Source: Nocardioides alkalitolerans DSM 16699 (GTDB lineage: Bacteria; Actinomycetota; Actinomycetes; Propionibacteriales; Nocardioidaceae). From it: DNA of 64,000 nucleotides. The translations under genes were made by a program, and so were the position numbers. This document shows, piece by piece, positions 35,325 to 42,594 of this stretch (position 1 is its first letter; each line of letters begins with the position of its first letter). The stretch is from contig NZ_AUFN01000016.1 in assembly GCF_000426525.1 (NCBI RefSeq), positions 103,964 through 167,963 on the forward strand, written 5' to 3'. The notes beneath the pieces are model-generated. The model did not search any database and had not been told where the DNA came from. It saw nothing but the letters and a program-made list of their open reading frames with translations.

Positions 35325-36023
35325 TCATGGTGCTGGGAGGACTCCGGGAGTGTCGTGGACCGTGACGCTCTCGTGCAGCGGGACCCGATCCATGACCAGG
35401 TCGTTGGTGGGTTCGGTCTCGTCGGCTCGGCCGAAGGAGATGGCAAACAACAGCTTCAGGTCGGCTGGGATGTCGAGCACGTCCCGGACGGTGTCGGCGT
35501 AGTGGCCGATCATGGTCTGGGGGATGCCGCGGTAGCCGCGGGCGGTCAGGGACAGCAGGAAGTTCTGCGCGTACATGCCCACGTCGCCAGCGGCCCGCAC
35601 CCCGTCGCCCAGCATGGGCATGAAGAGCAGAGCGGTGTGCGGTGCTCCGTAGAAGTCCAGGTTGCGGCGGACGGCCCGCTGGCGCCCGTGGTGATCGGAG
35701 CGTTCGATGCCCATCGATCCGTAGACCGCGGCGGAGTGGTCATGAGACCGCCGCAGGTAGCGACCGCCACCGTAGTCTCCGGTGAAGTCCGGGGTGGTCT
35801 CGCCCCCGTCGAACGCGGCCGAGAGTCGTTCAGCCAAGGTGTCGCGGGTCGCGCCGGATACGAGGTGCACGACCCAAGGCTGGGTGTTGCTGTTCGATGG
35901 AGCTCGTTGGGCGTCTTCGAGCACGGCTCGGATGTCGTCGGCCGGGAGCGGAGTGGGCAGGAACCGCCGGGCCGAGCTGCGGGTGCGCAGCACGTCTAGG
36001 GCGGTCACGGTCGTGGGGGTCAC
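35325..36023 (-). CDS. Nitroreductase family protein
   Basis: A 232-aa FMN-binding nitroreductase-fold protein. VLRTRSSARRFLPTPLPADDIRAVLEDAQRAPSNSNTQPWVVHLV is the standard N-terminal FMN site, and FLLSLTARGYRGIPQTM and KLLFAISFGRAD close the fold. It likely reduces a nitro, quinone or enone compound with NAD(P)H. GTG 36023 has AGGAA upstream and lies 7 bp after the TetR stop, so regulator and enzyme form one operon. Confidence 0.88.
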   Translation of the reverse strand: MTPTTVTALDVLRTRSSARRFLPTPLPADDIRAVLEDAQRAPSNSNTQPWVVHLVSGATRDTLAERLSAAFDGGETTPDFTGDYGGGRYLRRSHDHSAAVYGSMGIERSDHHGRQRAVRRNLDFYGAPHTALLFMPMLGDGVRAAGDVGMYAQNFLLSLTARGYRGIPQTMIGHYADTVRDVLDIPADLKLLFAISFGRADETEPTNDLVMDRVPLHESVTVHDTPGVLPAP

Positions 36024-36030
36024 GGCATTC

Positions 36031-36675
36031 CTAGGTCGGCGGGTCGAGGTCAGGACGTGGTCTGCGGTCGGCAGGAGGGGCGTCAGTGTCCGGGAGAGGC
36101 GTCTCCCAACCGAAGCGCAGCAGGGCCTGCAGGGCTTGACCGGACGCCTGGTCGGCCAGGGCGGCCCCCGTGACCCACACGGTCGCCAGCACGCTGAGGA
36201 ACAGCTCGCGTGCACCAACCCATGGGTGCGCTCGACCGTCGCGCTGCGCGGCAGCGAGAAAGTGGCCGGTGGTCGCGACCAGGTCTTCGCACGTGATGGT
36301 CAACGGGGAGGTGTTGTCCATCGACGCTTCCCGCAGGGGCGCCGGTAGACCGTCGAACGCGGTCACGAACTCGTGCAGGGCCTCCAGCCACGCCTTGAGC
36401 GCAGCTACGGAGTCGCTGCCACGCTCCTCGATGGCCTGACGGCGGGCTTCGAGCTCGTTCCAACGGGCCTCCAGCAGCGCTACCAGCAGCGCCTCGCGGG
36501 TGGGGAAGTGTCGGTAGAGGGTGCCAGGTCCCAAGCCGGCCCTCTTCGCGATGGCCTGCATGGGCCCGTCCACGCCCTGCTCGCCGAAGAACTGCTCGGC
36601 GACCTCGAGGATGTGGGTGCGATTGCGTTCCTTGTCCGACCGGGTCTTGCGGGTGCTGTTTTGTCGATCACTCAT
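36031..36675 (-). CDS. TetR family regulator (intact copy of the 27-kb pseudogene)
   Basis: A 214-aa TetR protein. The helix-turn-helix lies within residues 15-60 (RTHILEVAEQFFGEQGVDGPMQAIAKRAGLGPGTLYRHFPTREALLVALLEARW). The C-terminal SBP56-like ligand region contains WLEALHEFVTAFDGLPAPLREAS. It is a close paralogue of the degraded TetR at 26.9-27.3 kb. It is divergent from a truncated monooxygenase and cotranscribed with the nitroreductase. I start it at 36675; an upstream ATG at 36732 lies beyond the operator-like sites. Confidence 0.9.
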   Translation of the reverse strand: MSDRQNSTRKTRSDKERNRTHILEVAEQFFGEQGVDGPMQAIAKRAGLGPGTLYRHFPTREALLVALLEARWNELEARRQAIEERGSDSVAALKAWLEALHEFVTAFDGLPAPLREASMDNTSPLTITCEDLVATTGHFLAAAQRDGRAHPWVGARELFLSVLATVWVTGAALADQASGQALQALLRFGWETPLPDTDAPPADRRPRPDLDPPT

Positions 36676-36702
36676 CGCGAAGGCGCCTCTCGTTGACAAA
36701 GC

Positions 36703-36749
36703 GGACACTACGTCCTTATGGTCGGTCGGCACAAATGGAGGTTATGTCC
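36703..36749. promoter_or_regulatory. Two 13-bp palindromic operator-like sites
   Basis: GGACACTACGTCC at 36703 and GGAGGTTATGTCC at 36737 are 34 bp apart and match the GGA-N3-T(A/G)-N2-TCC pattern at 27.45-27.52 kb, where two sites are 33 bp apart. They are immediately upstream of the intact TetR gene. Confidence 0.6.
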
Positions 36750-36831
36750 GCATGGGACCCCGTGGCGGCTGCTGTGCATCGACAACTACCAGTGCGCGAG
36801 GTTGGCGGCCAGCGCCGCAAGCATCTTCGCC

Positions 36832-37083
36832 GTGGGCAAGAGTTCGTTCATTCTCGGTGTGGTGCTGGACGAGATGCACGGCAACCGCCAAGGAGCGTGG
36901 CGGATGCCGCTAGCGGGTCGGACCGCCTACACCAAGGTCCCTTCCTCGGTGCGCGCTGCTCAGACTGCCGAGCGCGGCGGGCTCGACTACGTCTTCCTGC
37001 CCTACCGGATCTTCATCTGGGGCAACCTGGAATCGCGACCGCCCATCGTGTCGATGGAACCGACGCTGACGTCGCCCGCCAGC
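36832..37083 (+). pseudogene. Truncated FMN monooxygenase (NtaA/DszA type)
   Basis: About 82 residues remain of an N-terminus that matches the intact enzyme at 27.7 kb: SSFILGVVLDEMHGNRQGAWRMP versus NSFLLGAVLGQMHGNHPGAWRMP, then AERGGLDYVFLP and PPIVSMEPTLT. Similarity stops at about 37083. The remaining 360 residues and the flavin reductase partner are absent. The leftover lies divergent from an intact TetR, exactly as the intact enzyme lies divergent from a dead TetR. Confidence 0.85.
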
Positions 37084-37394
37084 CGGCGCGACCGTGACTC
37101 ATCGCACGCTTGGCGATGCTGGAGCCGCCGTCCCAAGCGAGCCGGCGAGAGGTCGCCTCGCGGGCAGGAGCGCACACCATCGAGCTGCTGGACCTGATCG
37201 TCGCGGACCTCGTGGGGAGCGGCTTCGTCGCTGCCAGCCTGCGCCGAGCTCGCTAGGTGGCGTCGGTGCCCGGGTGGGCCACGCGCGCGGCGCCCGTCGA
37301 CGTTGTCGGGCTGCGTTCGCACGGCACGCTCGCGTGGTGGACCCAGGGCGTCAGCGCACCCCTCAATCGGTAGCGGCCAGACCTTCTGCTTGGC
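37084..37394. other. Remnant region, possible winged-helix fragment
   Basis: Forward frame 37099-37257 would read a short peptide with REVASRAGAHTIELLDLIVADLVGSGFV and then a stop. It faintly resembles the winged-helix tail of the ATPase encoded on the other strand next door. There is no start signal, and I see no functional gene. Confidence 0.3.
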
Positions 37395-38576
37395 CTAGTC
37401 CGCGAGGTCCTTGCGTGTGCGGACAAAGTCGCCGAAGCCGGGAATGGTGAAGCGGAGGCGGCCATGGCCGTGAGGCTCGACCAAGCCACGGTCGATGAGT
37501 TCTTCCCGCGGCCGGCTGAGCGCAGTCGACTCGACACCAAGCCGCGAGGCAATCTCGGCACGGGTTGCGCTGTCGCCACCGTCGGCAGCGATCGCGGTCA
37601 TGATCCGTCGCTGCTCGGCGGTGGCGCGCGACCAGCGGGTCTCGAAGAGGTCGCGCATCCGGGTTTCGGCCGCCTCGGCTCCGAGACGGACGTGGCCCAC
37701 ACCGATGCTTGCCCCCGCCTCAGGGCGCGCGGTGTTCCAGGTCTCCTGGCCGAGCAGCTGAACTTTGTGGGGGTAGCCCTGGGCAAGCGCGATGGCTTCG
37801 AGCAGTGCGTCGGGTTCCCAGCGGACGTCGAGATCGCCGGCGGGGTGCTGCAGGGCCTCGGCGACCGCGACGTCGTTGAGGCCGCCGACCTCGACGAAAC
37901 GGGTGCGTTCACCGAAGGTGGCAGCCTCGGTGACGGCGGCGTGGATCGACGGCAGGCCGGCGGCAACGATGGCGACGGGGGAGGGGGGAGTGCCGTCGAA
38001 CTCCTGCAGCGCGATGAGCAGCGACTTGCGGTCGTTGAGGCGTGCTTCTTGGAACTCGTCGACGAACAGGACGAGGCCGTGGTGGTCGTGGTGGTGGGCG
38101 AATTGGGCCCCGTCCTCGAGGACCTCTGACAGCACGCGTCCGGACCGGGGTTCGTTGTCGTCGTCGACGCCGGGGCCGTGGACGTCGGCGGTGACCTTGG
38201 CGGCGCCGGGGATGCCGAACTCGACCTGGACCTTGTCGAGGCGGTGCAACAACCCGGTCGCGCGCTCGCCGAGGGACCGGTGCTGCACCGAGCGGCTCAA
38301 GGAGCTCGAGACGGCCTCGACCATGGTCAGGTCGGAGCGGCCGGTGACCCAGGCGGTGAGGAAACCGACGTCGTCGGCGTCCTGCTGGGCTTGGCGCAGG
38401 AGAGAAGTCTTGCCGAGTCCCCGGGGGCCATGGAAGGCGAGGAGCGGTCCCGCGGAGCGCCCGAGGTGGCGGATGCGTCCGAGCCCCTGGTCGACGAGGT
38501 CGCGCTCGTAGCTGCGTCCGGCGAGGTAGGCGGGCCGAGAGCCGGGGGCGTAGGGGTTGGGCAGCATGAGCGCCAT
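37395..38576 (-). CDS. AAA ATPase with C-terminal winged helix (Orc1/Cdc6-like or archaeal-ATPase-like)
   Basis: A 393-aa P-loop ATPase with Walker A FHGPRGLGKTSLL (residues about 48-60), Walker B LVLFVDEFQEA, sensor segment VAIVAAGLPSI and a C-terminal winged-helix region (EIASRLGVESTALSRPREELIDRGLVEP). Similar proteins occur as stand-alone STAND/AAA regulators and near mobile elements. There is no clear ribosome-binding site; ATG 38567 is an alternative. It lies just before the conjugation region, but a role there is unproven. Confidence 0.8.
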   Translation of the reverse strand: MALMLPNPYAPGSRPAYLAGRSYERDLVDQGLGRIRHLGRSAGPLLAFHGPRGLGKTSLLRQAQQDADDVGFLTAWVTGRSDLTMVEAVSSSLSRSVQHRSLGERATGLLHRLDKVQVEFGIPGAAKVTADVHGPGVDDDNEPRSGRVLSEVLEDGAQFAHHHDHHGLVLFVDEFQEARLNDRKSLLIALQEFDGTPPSPVAIVAAGLPSIHAAVTEAATFGERTRFVEVGGLNDVAVAEALQHPAGDLDVRWEPDALLEAIALAQGYPHKVQLLGQETWNTARPEAGASIGVGHVRLGAEAAETRMRDLFETRWSRATAEQRRIMTAIAADGGDSATRAEIASRLGVESTALSRPREELIDRGLVEPHGHGRLRFTIPGFGDFVRTRKDLAD

Positions 38577-39032
38577 CCGATCAGGCGTCGCCGCCCGTAT
38601 GGGTTCGTATTAATCGGCCGAAGTATACGGACCTATACGCCAGTCACCGAGGTTCTGGCCGGGCGGTCAGGGAGCGGGCAGACCCTGCGGGTCGGGCGGT
38701 GTCGATCGCTGCGGGTTCGTTCTCCCCGGGCTTCCGATTGTGAGCCGCCACGGGGTGCCCGCAAGGGCAAGCGTTGCTCCTGCGGCGCCCTTGCGTCCAA
38801 CCCGCTCTGCGCGGCTCGTCGTCACAAGCTGTACGGGGAGGGCCGAAGGACCATTGATGAGGCGGGGATGTAGGCCGCGTGACAGGCGAGAAGGGGATTC
38901 GCCATGGCGCAGCAGGTGAGAACGACAGCTCGCACGTCTCGTAACTCAGAAGTGCTGGGGTGGGCAGCCGCGGCGACATGCGGGTAACCCGACATCGCGG
39001 GTCAAGGTGTCGCCGACTTCAGGGGGCGGTGG
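38577..39032. promoter_or_regulatory. Upstream region of the ATPase with CGTAT/ATACG repeats
   Basis: CCGTAT (38595) and ATACGG (38625) form an inverted repeat around CGGCCG. Further TATACG copies lie at 38624 and 38634, in an AT-richer patch just before the ATPase start. The rest of this 456-bp stretch has no recognisable gene. Confidence 0.4.
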
Positions 39033-39344
39033 TCACGGGCTGGCGAGGTACGTGCGCAGGACCTCGGTGAGCTCGTTGACGCGAGCCTGGTCGACGCCGT
39101 GCTCGAACCGAGCGGTGTTGTTGACTCGGGTCTCGGTGATGACGCCGAGGTCGACGAGGAGGCGGGTGTTGCGCGCGACGTTGGCGGTGATGACGCCGAG
39201 GGCGCGAGCAGCGTCGGCCTGGCTACCGGGGCGCTCGGCGAAGTGGCGGATCAGGCGGATACGCAGCTCGGAGCCGAACGCTTGGGTCGCGGCGATCACC
39301 GCGAGCGGAGTCTCCCCGCCTGCGACACGCACGACTCGCGGCAT
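39033..39344 (-). CDS. Winged-helix (ArsR/MarR-like) regulator A
   Basis: A 103-aa DNA-binding protein. FGSELRIRLIRHFAERPGSQADAARALGVITANVARNTRLLVDLGVITE is a winged helix-turn-helix with the recognition helix in VITANVARNTRLL. The C-terminus RVNELTEVLRTYLAS probably dimerises. It has no metal-binding cysteines, so it is not a classical metal sensor. It is paralogous to the next gene (MPRV start, FGxxLRxxxxRH, closing helix). Confidence 0.8.
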   Translation of the reverse strand: MPRVVRVAGGETPLAVIAATQAFGSELRIRLIRHFAERPGSQADAARALGVITANVARNTRLLVDLGVITETRVNNTARFEHGVDQARVNELTEVLRTYLASP

Positions 39345-39513
39345 TGGGCCATTGTGCCCGTCAGAGCAATAGACCTGAAGCGAAAGTCGGAAGGGGCGCG
39401 TGGCAGCGAGCCGCGTTCACCGAAGCGTCCGGACAAAGTTGGTTCCAGAACTCGAGCAGCACCGGCTCGAAGCCTTCGCCGCCGCGGCCCGCCGCACTTT
39501 CGTCAGAACGCGC

Positions 39514-39825
39514 TTACGTCGCGATGAAGTCGTCGAGCGCGCTCTTGAGCTCGCGGAGTCGATCGACGTCGACCTTGAACACCGTCGAGCGCTTGTCGGT
39601 GGTGGATGGCTCTGAGATGAGCACGCCCGCCTCGATCAGGATGTTGGTGTTGAAGGCCACCGAGCGTTGCGCAGAGCCAAGCGCGGTGACGATGTCCCGC
39701 TGCGACGCCCCAGGGTTTCGCAGGACGTGGCGCAGGACGTGTACGCGCAGCGGAGCGCCGAACACGCGCGTCGCCACCTCGACGTTCACGGGCGTGTCCG
39801 CTGTGAACTCTGCGACGCGGGGCAC
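39514..39825 (-). CDS. Winged-helix (ArsR/MarR-like) regulator B
   Basis: A 103-aa paralogue of the preceding gene with identical length. VFGAPLRVHVLRHVLRNPGASQRDIVTALGSAQRSVAFNTNILIEAGVLIS is the winged helix, and VDRLRELKSALDDFIAT the final helix. The two genes are in tandem, 169 bp apart, and both point away from the conjugation operon. They could act as a repressor pair for that operon, by analogy with other mobile elements; this is inference. Confidence 0.8.
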   Translation of the reverse strand: MPRVAEFTADTPVNVEVATRVFGAPLRVHVLRHVLRNPGASQRDIVTALGSAQRSVAFNTNILIEAGVLISEPSTTDKRSTVFKVDVDRLRELKSALDDFIAT

Positions 39826-40191
39826 TCGCGCATTGTGCCCGAGGCATGAGTGTGTGACATCGGCCCTCCCGAGTAGAGTCGTTTATTCGCTGCACTGTAG
39901 TAGCGTAACCCGAGCACAGCGGGGGACAGCCGCGGCGCGGTCGGCAGCCACCAGGTCAGACGCGTGGCGGGTTGTCCCCAGGGCCGTTTAAGTTATGGGG
40001 GCCCACAGAAACCGCTCGGGGGAGAGTGGGTAGCGAGTATCTCGGGTAGTTTGTCGACCCCGTTTCCGGTCAGCCGGTCAAGCGGGTGAGACAGCCGCAG
40101 CATCGCAGATTTCTTCGCGCACCTCTCCTTCCGAACGACACTTGGGCCCTAGCAAGAGCCTGCAAGTTCGACCTACTCGGGAGGGTCATCA
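39826..40191. promoter_or_regulatory. Divergent intergenic region before the conjugation operon
   Basis: These 366 bp separate the winged-helix regulators from the first conjugation gene. Locally AT-rich patches (near 39880-39905 and 39987-39997) could hold divergent promoters. GGGAGG at 40179-40184 is the ribosome-binding site for the GTG at 40192. I see no tRNA or clear direct repeat that would mark an attachment site. Confidence 0.45.
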
Positions 40192-41328
40192 GTGGCTGAG
40201 GATCAGCAGGGTCCAGAGGACCCGTTCAAGCTTTTTTCGGCTGGTGCCGATCGGTACGCGAGTTACCAGGAAGGGTTCGGGCCGCCGGCAGAGCCTGGCC
40301 CGGACCCGGTGCCAGCGATCGCTCCTGCCCCGGAACCGGAGCCGGAGGTGTCGGCGTTGCCGGTTCCGCTGGCTGCGTCGGTGGCGGGTAAGGCCGGAGC
40401 ACGACGGGTGCCGTGGTGGCGCTGGTGGAGCCGTAACCGGTTCCCCACCGTTGAGGACCAGGCGCAGATGGCGGCCGATGAGACAGCGATTCGGCAGTGG
40501 ACCGCGCCGCGGTCTCGCAACGTGCTCGTCGCGAACATCAAGTCGTCGGGGAAGACCGGGGCGAGTCTCACGCTGGGTGGGTTGATCGCGGAGACCCGGG
40601 GCGGGTCGGTCGCGATCACCGAGGCGACCCCGATGGCCGGCGACCTCGCCGCGCGAGCCGAGGGCAGGCCCACCATCGGTCTGGGCGAGCTGGTGAAGTC
40701 GGCGCACCTGATCCGCAGTGTCGGGGAGCTGTCGGCGTTCACCGCGCCTCAGAGCTCGCTGGCCACGGTGGTCGGCTCACCGACACACAGGGCCCCGATG
40801 GGCGGCCAGGACGTGATGGCGGTGCGTCGGGTGCTGGACACCTACTACCAGCTGACCATCACCGATACCGCGAACGCGACGGTCGACATGAGCTTCCGTA
40901 CCGCTCTCGCGACCGCTGACGCGGTCGTGGTGCCGGTGGTGTGTTCGCTGGCCTCGATTCGTGGCGCGCAGGCCGCGCTCCGCGCTGTCGCGGAGTACGG
41001 GACGCCGGGGCTGCTGAGCCGCGTCGTGGTGATCGCTTCGCACGACGGTGGCCACGAGGATCCGGGTCTGGCGGCGGACTACATCGGGATCTGCCAGGGC
41101 CTGGGCCATCCGGTGCTCGAGGTGCCCTTCGACCCTGCGCTGCGCAACGACAGCAACGAGTTCTCGATCTCCTCGCTCTCGAAGCGGTCGAGGTACGCCT
41201 GGACCCGCGTCGCCGCCACGCTGATCGAAACCCTCAGACATGCCCCGGCCGACCCGCTGGTGCCTAACCACAGCGCTGGGCACACGCCCAACGCCACCAC
41301 GTACGACAACTCTCGGAAGGCGAACTGA
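40192..41328 (+). CDS. MinD/ParA-like ATPase of the conjugation module
   Basis: A 378-aa protein. Residues 1-100 are acidic, Pro-rich and then Arg/Trp-rich. The rest is a MinD-like P-loop ATPase: VLVANIKSSGKTGASLTLGG is the deviant Walker A (first Gly replaced, one residue shorter than KGGxGKT), and LTITDTANATVD and ADAVVVPVVCSLASIRGA are the switch and Walker B regions. GTG 40192 has GGGAGG 7 bp before it. Its place at the head of the type IV secretion operon suggests positioning of the apparatus or DNA. Confidence 0.75.
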   Translation: MAEDQQGPEDPFKLFSAGADRYASYQEGFGPPAEPGPDPVPAIAPAPEPEPEVSALPVPLAASVAGKAGARRVPWWRWWSRNRFPTVEDQAQMAADETAIRQWTAPRSRNVLVANIKSSGKTGASLTLGGLIAETRGGSVAITEATPMAGDLAARAEGRPTIGLGELVKSAHLIRSVGELSAFTAPQSSLATVVGSPTHRAPMGGQDVMAVRRVLDTYYQLTITDTANATVDMSFRTALATADAVVVPVVCSLASIRGAQAALRAVAEYGTPGLLSRVVVIASHDGGHEDPGLAADYIGICQGLGHPVLEVPFDPALRNDSNEFSISSLSKRSRYAWTRVAATLIETLRHAPADPLVPNHSAGHTPNATTYDNSRKAN

Positions 41329-41330
41329 CC

Positions 41331-41612
41331 ATGGAGAACCCCGTTGACGGCCTGGTGCCGGACTTCTCGATCTTCGGTGGCGAGTTCACGCAGTGGTGGC
41401 AGAAGCTCTACGTCGCGCTGCTGGCGATCGTCATCGTCATCCTGATCGCCAACTTGGTGCTCGGCATCCTGCGCATGGGCGCCGCCAACACTGGAGGTCA
41501 CCCGCAGCAGCAGGCGGAGGCACGCCAGGGCGCGGTCCAGGCCGTGATCGCGCTGATCTTGGTGGCCAGCATCGGCACCCTGGTGGGTGCCATCTTCGTC
41601 ATCGTCGGCTAG
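41331..41612 (+). CDS. Small two-helix membrane protein, pilin/VirB2-like position
   Basis: A 93-aa protein with two strongly hydrophobic segments, LYVALLAIVIVILIANLVLGIL and AVIALILVASIGTLVGAIFVIVG, joined by a polar Gln-rich loop. This two-helix pattern is that of VirB2/TrbC-like subunits of type IV secretion systems, though there is no long signal peptide. It starts 2 bp after the MinD-like stop. The pilin role is inferred from topology and position. Confidence 0.75.
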   Translation: MENPVDGLVPDFSIFGGEFTQWWQKLYVALLAIVIVILIANLVLGILRMGAANTGGHPQQQAEARQGAVQAVIALILVASIGTLVGAIFVIVG

Positions 41613-41665
41613 CCGGGCAGCCCGCAGCGACGGCTGTTCTTCTCGCCCTCGCTGTAGCTGGGCTC

Positions 41666-41812
41666 ATGATCGGCGCTCTGTTGGCGCTGATCTCGCTGGT
41701 GCTGATCGCCAGCGACCGTCGGTCCCCCTACCGGGGACGAGCGGCGCTGGGGTCCCTAGCGATCGCCTTGCTCCTCGTGATGGGGCTCGGCGTCGTCTAC
41801 GGACGGCACTAG
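41666..41812 (+). CDS. Small membrane protein
   Basis: A 48-aa peptide with two hydrophobic stretches, IGALLALISLVLIAS and LGSLAIALLLVMGLGVVYG, separated by SDRRSPYRGRAA. It lies between two conjugation genes with good frame continuity up to its stop. The ribosome-binding site is weak and the true start may lie upstream in the hydrophobic run. Function unknown. Confidence 0.5.
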   Translation: MIGALLALISLVLIASDRRSPYRGRAALGSLAIALLLVMGLGVVYGRH

Positions 41813-41873
41813 CAGCAACACGGGCGCGGCCTCCGCCGACGACCGGTCGAGGACCGCGCCCCCTGTTTTCGGG

Positions 41874-41889
41874 TGATCCCACGGGATCA
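41874..41889. repeat. TGATCCCACGGGATCA palindrome, copy 1 (intergenic)
   Basis: A 7-bp-arm palindrome with centre AC, 15 bp before the next start codon. It is the only one of five copies outside a gene. In the frame of the downstream gene it would read GDPTGS, as the genic copies do. Confidence 0.9.
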
Positions 41890-41904
41890 GTAGGGGGTGG
41901 CCCC

Positions 41905-42594
41905 ATGGTGGGCACCAAACAGCGTTACGCCACGGGCCCGTCGAGGGCCCCGTGGATCGTGGCGGGCGTGGTCCTCGTGGTCGCGGTCGCCGTCATCGCA
42001 TGGATGCTCGGCCGCGACAGCTCGTCGGCCGAACCAGCACCGGCCGAGACGTCCTCCGACACCCCGTCCGCAGCCCCGCAGGCTGCCGACGGATGCCTCG
42101 GAGGACCTGACCCAACGACCGCGATCCTCGCCGCCCAAGAGGAAGCGCCACTCACTGCCGAGGGCGCCGCCGCCTTCGTCGCCACCTACGTCCGGTGGCG
42201 CTTCCAAGCCCCGCGCTCTGTCGCGGATCTAGAGACCACCGGGCCACAGATCTGGACCGAGGACGTGCCTGCAGACGAGCGCGTAGAAGCGCCGATAACC
42301 CCCGGCGCCACCCTTCGAGCATCTCTAGAAGATCAGACCTATGAGGTGCGTGAGGCGTCAGAGGAACGCGCTCTTGTTGCTCTGACGCTTATCGGATACG
42401 ACACCGAGGGCCTCTACCAGGACGTCCAGAGCGTGGCCTTCTTCGCCGTTGAAGCTGTAGACGGCGTCTGGCGGATCGGCCCGCAGGCGGACGCACCATC
42501 GGCGGCCTTCGAGACGGCAGATGACTCTGCCTCGCTCCAGTCCTTCAAGTCCGAACTCGCCAGCAGCGGTACGGCGTTCGAGGGGGGATGCTGA
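41905..42594 (+). CDS. Bitopic membrane protein of the conjugation operon
   Basis: A 229-aa protein. One membrane segment (APWIVAGVVLVVAVAVIAWMLG) lies near residues 13-35, followed by an external Ser/Pro/Glu-rich linker and a globular domain with an NTF2-like feel (FVATYVRWRFQ, YEVREASEERALVALTLIGYDTEG, VDGVWRIGP). The layout fits VirB8/TcpC-like assembly factors. The sequence alone does not prove that. GGGGG with GTGG precedes ATG 41905. It is 1 bp from the next gene. Confidence 0.65.
   Translation: MVGTKQRYATGPSRAPWIVAGVVLVVAVAVIAWMLGRDSSSAEPAPAETSSDTPSAAPQAADGCLGGPDPTTAILAAQEEAPLTAEGAAAFVATYVRWRFQAPRSVADLETTGPQIWTEDVPADERVEAPITPGATLRASLEDQTYEVREASEERALVALTLIGYDTEGLYQDVQSVAFFAVEAVDGVWRIGPQADAPSAAFETADDSASLQSFKSELASSGTAFEGGC

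Noticed and set aside
37099..37257. Short winged-helix-like gene after the truncated monooxygenase
   Set aside because: No start signal and only faint similarity; listed as a remnant region, not a gene.
38750..38878. Cys-containing short peptide (KRCSCGALASNPLC)
   Set aside because: No start codon with a ribosome-binding site and no family that I recognise.
41587..41904. Upstream extension of the bitopic membrane protein through the palindrome
   Set aside because: The frame is open and would read GDPTGS, but it overlaps the pilin-like and small membrane genes, and the ribosome-binding site and membrane helix favour ATG 41905.
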